DNA from: Streptococcaceae bacterium
Lineage (GTDB): Bacteria; Bacillota; Bacilli; Lactobacillales; Streptococcaceae
Reading direction: 5' to 3'
Assembly (NCBI GenBank): GCA_031279745.1
Contig: JAITHN010000177.1
Location: 1-8,651 of the forward strand
Length of the DNA stretch: 8,651 nucleotides
The translations under genes were made by a program, and so were the position numbers. The notes beneath the pieces were generated by a model. That model worked only from the letters and a program-made list of their open reading frames with translations. It was not told where the DNA came from and made no database searches. Below, piece by piece: positions 1 to 4,668 of this stretch (within the stretch, counting starts at the first letter, position 1; each line of letters opens with the position of its first letter).

Positions 1-280
1 GATGCAAAAAGAAATTTTAATGCTTCAAGAAGAAGTGCAACACTTGCAAGCACAAGTTGCGAAGGGACAAAAAGATCCAGTTGCAAAGCCAGCTGAAACA
101 CAACCGAGAGCAACAGTGACGAACTTTGACATTTTAAAACGCTTAAGCAATTTGGAACGTGAAGTCTTTGGTTCAAAAGTGGATAAGATGCAAAAAGAAA
201 ACAATGAGTCCGCGGAGTCTATTCGTCCAAGAACATTTGTAGAACCTGAAGTGGATAGTGCAGCAACTCGCCTCTTCTAG
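1..280 (+). CDS. gpsB: Cell division regulator GpsB, C-terminal part (5' truncated by window edge)
   Basis: The reading frame is open from the first base to the TAG at 278-280, and the visible 92 residues are the end of a longer protein. The first methionine (base 2) is probably internal. An early heptad-rich helix (EEVQHLQAQVAKGQ) continues the coiled coil. A Gln/Pro/Ala-rich linker follows, then the block TNFDILKRLSNLEREVFGSK (about residues 40-59), the typical C-terminal trimerisation segment of GpsB in Firmicutes. GpsB is a DivIVA-like cytoplasmic adaptor that binds penicillin-binding proteins and coordinates septal and lateral wall synthesis. Its N-terminal membrane- and PBP-binding domain lies outside the window. 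The position directly before rnpB matches the gene order known from Bacillus and related genera. The family call is confident; the start cannot be seen. Confidence 0.9.
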   Translation, partial: MQKEILMLQEEVQHLQAQVAKGQKDPVAKPAETQPRATVTNFDILKRLSNLEREVFGSKVDKMQKENNESAESIRPRTFVEPEVDSAATRLF

Positions 281-290
281 GATTTTGGAA

Positions 291-675
291 GAATTACAAC
301 TATTGGGTAATTGCGGCAAGGTAAACTTGTTGAGGAAAGTCCATGCTCGCACACTCTGAGATGGGTGTAGTGTTCGTGCAAGACCAAAAAATAAGTCTTG
401 GGACTAGTGATAGTTACGGCAGAAAAAATAGCTAAGTCTTTGATAAGCTAGAGTATTCTTGAAAGTGCCACAGTGACGAAGCGTAGTGGGAAACGACTAC
501 GGTGGAACGCGGTAAACCCCTCGAGCGAGCAACCCAAACATTGGTAGGGGCGTTTGCAACAAAGGAAATGAACTTTCGTTGCGGAGTGAAAATTCACAGA
601 TAGATGATTACCGAAATTTTATGTGCCTACACGTAAAATGGAACAGAACATGGCTTATAGATAGTTGTAAGTAGG
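291..675 (+). ncRNA. rnpB: RNase P RNA, type B (Bacillus type)
   Basis: This is the catalytic RNA of RNase P, which removes 5' leaders from pre-tRNAs. The conserved blocks occur in order: GAGGAAAGTCCATGCTCGC (about 333-351), CACAGTGACGAAG (469-481), GGAACGCGGTAAACCCCTCG (504-523), GATAGATGATTACCG (599-613) and ACAGAACATGGCTTA (643-657). The ends pair as helix P1: TTACAACTAT at 294-303 against ATAGTTGTAA at 661-670, ten base pairs. This sets the mature ends near 291 and 675, uncertain by a few bases. The overall plan resembles Bacillus subtilis rnpB more than the type A RNA of Escherichia coli. The gene starts about ten bases after the gpsB stop and ends just before a strong terminator. No separate promoter was identified, so it may be read partly from gpsB or from a promoter inside it. 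Confidence 0.97.
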
Positions 676-680
676 AAGAG

Positions 681-708
681 CAGTGCCGCTTAGCGGCACT
701 GTTTTTTT
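681..708 (+). terminator. Rho-independent terminator of rnpB
   Basis: CAGTGCCGC (681-689) pairs perfectly with GCGGCACTG (693-701) around a TTA loop and is followed by seven T (702-708). It is GC-rich and sits five bases after the estimated rnpB end. Confidence 0.95.
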
Positions 709-721
709 ATAGTCTTCACGA

Positions 722-840
722 ACCCCTACGCGCTGGCGATCCCTATGCTTCTAGAAATCCTTAAGCTTCTTGCAACCCCTACGCTTAGCGAATGCCCACG
801 ATTCTGCCAATCCCTAGCGACTTTATCGCTTCTCTAAGTC
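722..840. repeat. Degenerate tandem array, period about 18 bp
   Basis: Six diverged copies of a unit close to ATCCCTAYGCTTCTNGCA begin at 722, 739, 757, 775, 792 and 810, giving spacings of 17, 18, 18, 17 and 18. A seventh, weaker copy may start near 830. The clearest copies begin ACCCCTACGC (722 and 775), ATCCCTATGC (739) and ATCCTTAAGC (757). The array lies between the rnpB terminator and the promoter of the next gene. It has no open reading frame with a ribosome-binding site. It is not a CRISPR array, because no unique spacers separate the units. Its function is unknown; replication slippage followed by decay would explain it. Confidence 0.6.
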
Positions 841-849
841 TATCCGCAA

Positions 850-863
850 CTGAAATATTTCAG
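850..863. promoter_or_regulatory. Perfect 14-bp palindrome, possible operator
   Basis: CTGAAATATTTCAG is a perfect inverted repeat. Its core GAAATATT recurs at 873-880, two helical turns (21 bp) away. It sits upstream of the cre-controlled promoter of the 970 gene. No known regulator was recognised, and chance is possible in AT-rich DNA. Confidence 0.3.
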
Positions 864-909
864 AAGTGTTAAGAAATATTAAAAAAGAATTAAGAAAACA
901 GGTAGATAA

Positions 910-923
910 TGGAAACGTTTCCA
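910..923. promoter_or_regulatory. Catabolite-responsive element (cre), CcpA operator
   Basis: TGGAAACGTTTCCA is a perfect 14-bp palindrome that fits the CcpA consensus WTGNAANCGNWNNCW, including the central CG. It overlaps the likely -35 box (918-923) of the gene starting at 970. That position normally gives repression when a preferred sugar is present. The match is seen directly; repression is inferred from position. Confidence 0.85.
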
Positions 924-946
924 AAAAAGTGTTAAAGTATTATTAG
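918..946 (+). promoter_or_regulatory. Probable promoter of the 970 gene
   Basis: The best fit is -35 TTTCCA (918-923), a 17-base spacer and -10 TATTAG (941-946). An overlapping -10 TATTAT (938-943) is an alternative. The -35 region shares bases with the cre palindrome. Confidence 0.5.
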
Positions 947-969
947 AAAAAAATTAGGAGGAGTAACGT

Positions 970-1242
970 ATGTTTGAATCAAAAAATAGATATGGTGCAT
1001 TTTTTGGAAACACGAGCGTAGGGACATCCATTTGTGAAAATCATGAATCAGAAATTCTTGAAGTAATGAATCAAACAGCACATAGAGTGATGAGTACAGC
1101 AGGATATGTTCCAACGACGAAACAAATACATATTGTAGAAGATTTGATTAACGACTATGCGAGTGCTAAAGGTTATTCCTTATCGTTTTTCGCCCTTCAT
1201 GATGAGATTTGTCGATTATTCGACGCGCGGTCATTTGCATAA
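970..1242 (+). CDS. Small protein of unknown function, under cre control
   Basis: I do not recognise the 90-residue product. The start is well supported: AGGAGGAG (956-963) lies six bases before ATG 970. The protein has no signal peptide and no long hydrophobic stretch, so it is probably cytoplasmic. After a Gly/Ser/Thr-rich start with one cysteine (residue 21), the rest looks helical: an acidic segment HESEILEVMNQTAHRVM (about 25-41), then a segment around TTKQIHIVEDLINDYASAKG (about 49-68), then FFALHDEICRLFD (73-85). The helical C-terminal part resembles a small protein-binding domain more than an enzyme, but no catalytic motif is visible. It is flanked by a cre-overlapped promoter and a terminator, so it is transcribed alone and probably rises when preferred carbon sources run out. 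In Bacillus a methyltransferase gene (ypsC) follows rnpB; here this gene takes that place. Confidence 0.8.
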   Translation: MFESKNRYGAFFGNTSVGTSICENHESEILEVMNQTAHRVMSTAGYVPTTKQIHIVEDLINDYASAKGYSLSFFALHDEICRLFDARSFA

Positions 1243-1256
1243 GTAACGCTCCTTTT

Positions 1257-1282
1257 AAGCTTAGGTTATCTAAGCTTTTTTT
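1257..1282 (+). terminator. Rho-independent terminator of the 970 gene
   Basis: AAGCTTAG (1257-1264) pairs with CTAAGCTT (1270-1277) around GTTAT and is followed by five more T. It begins 14 bases after the stop codon. Confidence 0.9.
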
Positions 1283-1300
1283 GTTGCCATAATCGTTTTG

Positions 1301-1330
1301 TTGGAAAAAAATGAAAAGGAAAGATAAAAT
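1301..1330 (+). promoter_or_regulatory. Probable promoter of the CppA-like gene
   Basis: TTGGAA (1301-1306), an 18-base spacer and TAAAAT (1325-1330) lie between the preceding terminator and the start at 1368. The boxes are close to sigma-A consensus but in very A-rich sequence. Confidence 0.5.
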
Positions 1331-1367
1331 AAATTGAGTTATTGATGAATTTATCGAGGTGAAGAAT

Positions 1368-2171
1368 ATGGTTCAAGAAGTACTTAATGTTTCAACATTG
1401 AAAGACATCGCCATTCGTGTGCATGATCGGGATTTAATGATTGATTTCTATAGAAATGTATTGAAAATGAAACTTCTTGGAGAAGAAAATGCGGTGGCTC
1501 TTTTTGGCGGGTCGAAAAGTAAGGAACCTCTTTTAACACTTGAAGAAACTCCGTCATATCGTGGTCGAGCAGTTGTTGGACCGAAAAAATTACATGTTTT
1601 TCAAATCCATTACAAACAAAAACACGAGTGGGATGCCATCAAAGGAGAAATGATTCAAAGAGAAATTGAAGTCGAAAAGGCTTGGAAAAGTGCTTCAGCG
1701 GAAGGATTTATCGCAGTCGATCCAGAAGGGAATCGCTTTAGTGCTTATTACGGAGAAAAAGGTGGAGAACAGGAAAAAGTTGCGCTTGATGCACTCTTTT
1801 CGGAAAATTCAAAGGTGGATGCTGTTGAAGATTTCAGTATCGACTATCTCAAACTGAATGTTCCAGATGTTGAGCTTGCCAAAACATTCTACGAGAAAGC
1901 TTTTAAAGTAGAATTCAATGAAAAGAATGAAGTGAAAGTGAATGATGCATTTACTTTTGCCTTGGCACATCGAGAAGGACCAGACCTGATTGGAAATGTA
2001 GATGAACTTTGGGATTTAGAATTTATCGAGATTCATGTGCGTGAATCTTTGCAAATGGAAACTGTAATTTCGCATTTTGATGCAGAGGGATTTGATTATT
2101 TTGTTGACAAAAAAAGACGGATTCTAACGATTAAAGATTCTTCTGGAATCGAATGGTGGTTTATGCGTTAA
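1368..2171 (+). CDS. cppA: CppA-like two-domain protein of the glyoxalase (VOC) fold
   Basis: The 267-residue product resembles streptococcal CppA, once described as a complement C3-degrading proteinase. Family-like blocks are KDIAIRVHDRDLMIDFYRN (about 12-30), LGEENAVALFGG (37-48), EETPSYRGRAVVGPKK (59-74) and DYLKLNVPDVELAKTFYEK (159-177). Two glyoxalase-like domains follow one another, roughly residues 10-130 and 155-267, matching the CppA N and C domains. The metal-binding set of true glyoxalases looks incomplete: no histidine is seen in the first strand of either domain, and the usual acidic residue after DPEGN (118-122) is replaced. No signal peptide is present, so the protein is probably cytoplasmic and a proteinase role is doubtful. 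ATG 1368 is preferred over an in-frame GTG at 1359, because GAGGTG (1356-1361) then serves as the Shine-Dalgarno sequence six bases upstream. The gene has its own promoter and terminator. Confidence 0.8.
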   Translation: MVQEVLNVSTLKDIAIRVHDRDLMIDFYRNVLKMKLLGEENAVALFGGSKSKEPLLTLEETPSYRGRAVVGPKKLHVFQIHYKQKHEWDAIKGEMIQREIEVEKAWKSASAEGFIAVDPEGNRFSAYYGEKGGEQEKVALDALFSENSKVDAVEDFSIDYLKLNVPDVELAKTFYEKAFKVEFNEKNEVKVNDAFTFALAHREGPDLIGNVDELWDLEFIEIHVRESLQMETVISHFDAEGFDYFVDKKRRILTIKDSSGIEWWFMR

Positions 2172-2207
2172 GTTGGAACAGGGCGACTCAATAGAAACGT
2201 TTGGAAT

Positions 2208-2237
2208 CTTGAAAGAAAAGGTTTCAAGCGTTTTTTT
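2208..2237 (+). terminator. Rho-independent terminator of the CppA-like gene
   Basis: CTTGAAA (2208-2214) pairs with TTTCAAG (2222-2228) across a seven-base loop. CG and seven T (2231-2237) follow. Confidence 0.8.
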
Positions 2238-2353
2238 GAAACATGTGCGTGAGGACTTACGCAAGCGCATGCATAAAGGTCCCTTAGAACTGACGAACAA
2301 GCGCGCAACACTTAAAAACCATAACCATGTTACACGCAAATCTAACCCCTAGT

Positions 2354-2409
2354 GGACGCACGAAACGTAGCGCACGAATGGCTGGACGAACGAAACGGAG
2401 AGCACGATG
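2354..2409. repeat. Imperfect 30-bp tandem repeat (15-bp subunits) running into a start codon
   Basis: Two 30-base units start at 2354 (GGACGCACGAAACGT, then AGCGCACGAATGGCT) and 2384 (GGACGAACGAAACGG, then AGAGCACGATGAAA). Each divides into two related 15-base halves sharing GCACGA or ACGAAACG. The second unit contains both the Shine-Dalgarno GGAG (2397-2400) and the ATG at 2407 of the serine hydrolase gene. The first unit keeps an ATG at 2378-2380 but has lost the GGAG. The rest of the gap (2238-2353) shows no convincing gene or promoter. Confidence 0.6.
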
Positions 2410-3417
2410 AAAAAAACGAATGCATGCATTCAACAACAGATGGATTCAGGTATCTATCCAGGTGCCAACTGGAGTTTTTTTACTCCGTATACACGGAAGG
2501 ACTTTCTTAGAGGTTTTGCCCAGATTTATCCGAGTAAAGAGGGGTTGAGGGAGAATATGCTCTTTGATTTGGCAAGCCTTACCAAAGTGATTGCAACAAC
2601 TACGATTGTATTACAGGCTTGGGAGCGTGGAGAAATTGATATAGATGCGCCTTTTCGGCGGTATTATCCAAGTTTTCAGGATGGAGTGGTCACGATTCGG
2701 CATCTCTTAACGCATACGAGTCAGATCAACCCTTGGATTGAAAACAGAGATGAACTCTCAGCATCAGAATTGAGAAAAGCATTTAACTCTCTGCAACACG
2801 AGGAGGAAATCGGGAAAAAAGTGCTTTATACGGATACTGGAACGGTCTTGCTAGGCTTTATGATTGAAGAGCTATACCAAAAAGACCTCATTTCCGTGTT
2901 TCAAGAGGAGATATTAAATCCGCTTGGAATGAATTCGACCTTTTTCTGGAAAGTGCCGGCTTCCAACGCTGTACCCACAGAGTTGCACTCTAAAAGAGGG
3001 CTAATTCGAGGGGAGACGCATGATCCAAAAGCGTTTACTCTAGGCATACATGCAGGAAGTGCGGGGATGTTTTCTACGCTTAACGATGTGTGCACTTTTG
3101 TTCAAAAAGTGTATTTTGACTATGAATTATTAAAAAAAGAAACGATTTTCAGTTTAATAAAGGATTTCACTCCGGATAAAAAAGGAGGAAGAAGTCTCGG
3201 TTGGGATTTGATTGAAGGAAAAGATGCAGCGCCGTTCTTGTTTCACACAGGCTTTACGGGAACGTTCATCTTTATAGATGTCGTTCATCAGTTTGCATTT
3301 GTCTTTCTATCAAATCGAGTACATCCGAAGAATGACCGTGCCGAATATTTGGAGAGTCGAGACCAACTCCTCAAAGTTTTTCAAGAGGAGCTAGAAGCAG
3401 GAGCGTTTTTCGAGTAA
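2407..3417 (+). CDS. Serine hydrolase, class C beta-lactamase / DD-peptidase fold
   Basis: The 336-residue protein belongs to the Beta-lactamase family (PF00144: serine beta-lactamases, DD-peptidases and esterases). The motifs are in the right order and spacing. S-L-T-K at residues 57-60 holds the nucleophile and general base, preceded by FDLA. Y-T-D at 141-143 is in the position of Y-x-N. H-T-G at 280-282 replaces K-T-G, as is common in esterase-like members. The family-typical stretch HDPKAFTLGIHAGSAGMFST lies at about 205-224. There is no signal peptide or membrane anchor, so it probably acts inside the cell, arguing against a resistance beta-lactamase or wall DD-peptidase. The substrate cannot be read from sequence. 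GGAGAG (2397-2402) supports ATG 2407. The stop lies 26 bases before manA with no terminator between, so the two are probably cotranscribed. No clear promoter was found upstream. Confidence 0.88.
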   Translation: MKKTNACIQQQMDSGIYPGANWSFFTPYTRKDFLRGFAQIYPSKEGLRENMLFDLASLTKVIATTTIVLQAWERGEIDIDAPFRRYYPSFQDGVVTIRHLLTHTSQINPWIENRDELSASELRKAFNSLQHEEEIGKKVLYTDTGTVLLGFMIEELYQKDLISVFQEEILNPLGMNSTFFWKVPASNAVPTELHSKRGLIRGETHDPKAFTLGIHAGSAGMFSTLNDVCTFVQKVYFDYELLKKETIFSLIKDFTPDKKGGRSLGWDLIEGKDAAPFLFHTGFTGTFIFIDVVHQFAFVFLSNRVHPKNDRAEYLESRDQLLKVFQEELEAGAFFE

Positions 3418-3443
3418 AATAAACGAAACGGAGGAGGTCATAT

Positions 3444-4394
3444 ATGTTTGAACCATTATTTTTAGATTCAGTTTTGCAAGAAAAAATTTGGGGTGGGAAA
3501 AAGCTGGAGACGGTCTTTGGCTATCCGCTAACTTCGGAAAAAACAGGCGAGTACTGGGCGATTTCAGCGCATCCACATGGGGTTTCAACGATTAACAATG
3601 GTGAGTTTAAAGGGATGAAATTAGACGAACTTTGGAAAAATCATAAGGAACTCTTTGGAAATGCAGAAGGTGAAGTGTTTCCACTACTCACGAAAATCCT
3701 TGATGCAAATGATTGGCTTAGTGTTCAAGTTCATCCGGATGATGCATATGGGAAGGCACATGCTGGCGAACTTGGGAAAACAGAGTGCTGGTACATTCTA
3801 GATGCAGAACCTGGCTCCGAAATCATTTATGGGCATCACGCCAAAACAAGAGAAGAGTTAAGAAACATGATTGAGGCGGGGCGTTGGGATGATCTTTTAA
3901 CCAGAGTAAAAGTGAAGACAGGAGATTTTTTCTATGTGCCAAGTGGAACCATGCATGCGATTGGAAGCGGGATTTTAATCTTAGAAACACAACAATCAAG
4001 TGACACCACCTACCGTGTATATGATTTTGATCGGGTAGATGATGCTGGACAGGCGCGTGAATTGCATATTGAGGAGTCCATTGATGTAATGAAGATTCCT
4101 GGGACAACGGAAATAGTTGAAGAAAAAGTTCAGCAACTAGGGCGTTCGAACCTCACTACTTTTGTTGAAACGGAGTTCTTTAACGTATATAAATGGGAGA
4201 TTCAAGCGCCAACTGACATAGAAACTGCAGCGGATTATTCGCTTGTTTCGATTATTGAAGGCAGAGGGACTCTTGAGATAGAAGGACAAACATGGAAGAT
4301 TGAAAAAGGAAATCATTTCATCTTGCCATATCAGGTGAACCACGTAAAAGTGAATGGGGAATTTGAGGCAATTGTCTCGACGCCAGGAAAATAG
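3444..4394 (+). CDS. manA: Mannose-6-phosphate isomerase, class I
   Basis: The enzyme interconverts mannose-6-phosphate and fructose-6-phosphate, feeding PTS-imported mannose into glycolysis or supplying mannose-6-phosphate for glycans. The 316 residues fit the short Firmicute form of the family. The cupin zinc site is complete: Q95 and H97 in QVHPDD (95-100), E114 in GKTECW and H171 in SGTMHAIG. The conserved TYRVYDFDR block (189-197) carries the catalytic arginine at 191. The N-terminal LQEKIWGGKKL (11-21) is also typical. A second cupin-like domain follows, with a conserved end around ILPYQVNH. A very strong ribosome-binding site, GGAGGAGG (3430-3437), lies six bases before ATG 3444. It follows the serine hydrolase gene by 26 bases and converges on nrdE. 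Expression is probably from the upstream gene's promoter; no cre site was found nearby. Confidence 0.97.
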   Translation: MFEPLFLDSVLQEKIWGGKKLETVFGYPLTSEKTGEYWAISAHPHGVSTINNGEFKGMKLDELWKNHKELFGNAEGEVFPLLTKILDANDWLSVQVHPDDAYGKAHAGELGKTECWYILDAEPGSEIIYGHHAKTREELRNMIEAGRWDDLLTRVKVKTGDFFYVPSGTMHAIGSGILILETQQSSDTTYRVYDFDRVDDAGQARELHIEESIDVMKIPGTTEIVEEKVQQLGRSNLTTFVETEFFNVYKWEIQAPTDIETAADYSLVSIIEGRGTLEIEGQTWKIEKGNHFILPYQVNHVKVNGEFEAIVSTPGK

Positions 4395-4440
4395 ACACGT
4401 TTCGTTTGGTAAACTACGGTGGATATTAGGATGCAGGGCG

Positions 4441-4540
4441 GAGATTCAAAAGCGCTCAACCCCTTGTAGATCGAGATTGCGAAGAATTCACAGATGAGGA
4501 GTTTGGAGATTCAAACACACTCAACCCCAATACAGGATCT
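4441..4540. repeat. Degenerate tandem repeat, period about 33 bp
   Basis: Copies begin with GAGATT at 4441, 4473 and 4506 (spacings 32 and 33). The first and third are clearly related: GAGATTCAAA, then CTCAACCCC, then a closing GATC (about 4469-4472 and 4536-4539). The middle copy is far more diverged, with about 12 of its first 20 positions matching the first. The repeat fills much of the gap between manA and nrdE, where no supported gene exists. Function unknown. Confidence 0.5.
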
Positions 4541-4545
4541 TGACC

Positions 4546-4587
4546 AATCGGATTGGATAACCTGTAATTTCGGTTATCCGTCCGATT
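4546..4587. terminator. Long imperfect hairpin between manA and nrdE
   Basis: AATCGGA plus GGATAACC (4546-4552 and 4555-4562) pairs with GGTTATCC plus TCCGATT (4572-4579 and 4581-4587), a 15-bp stem with a small internal loop and a nine-base apical loop. No run of T follows on either strand, so termination is uncertain. It may be an mRNA-stabilising structure or a remnant of a mobile palindrome. Confidence 0.45.
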
Positions 4588-4598
4588 TATACTGCACG

Positions 4599-4637
4599 CC
4601 AAAAGACAAGTCGCAACCTATGCGACTTGTCTTTTGG
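4599..4637. terminator. Bidirectional terminator for manA and nrdHIE
   Basis: A perfect 17-bp stem (4599-4615 with 4621-4637) encloses the loop ACCTA. The stem carries an AAAA tract on one side and TTTT on the other, so either transcript ends the GC-rich stem GACAAGTCGCA with a U-run. TTTCGTTT after 4637 extends the U-rich tail in the manA direction. It lies 31 bases past the nrdE stop, closing that operon. Confidence 0.85.
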
Positions 4638-4668
4638 TTTCGTTTCGAAATTGTTTGCTTGAGCGAGC

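Noticed and set aside
722..840. CRISPR array
   Set aside because: Units abut every 17-18 bp with no unique spacers, and no cas genes are near.
970..1242. Bacteriocin immunity protein
   Set aside because: Size and helical content fit loosely, but no family motif and no bacteriocin gene are seen nearby.
1359..1367. GTG at 1359 as start of the CppA-like gene
   Set aside because: This GTG is part of the GAGGTG Shine-Dalgarno sequence; ATG 1368 has proper spacing from it.
2192..2206. Second cre-like site (ATAGAAACGTTTGGA)
   Set aside because: Two conserved positions mismatch, and it lies after a stop codon next to a terminator rather than at a promoter.
2124..2339. Minus-strand frame of 71 codons after the CppA-like gene
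   Set aside because: It crosses the CppA-like 3' end and its terminator, and its protein looks random.
2407..3417. Antibiotic-resistance beta-lactamase
   Set aside because: There is no signal peptide, HTG replaces KTG, and the context is metabolic, so a cytoplasmic esterase-like hydrolase is more likely.
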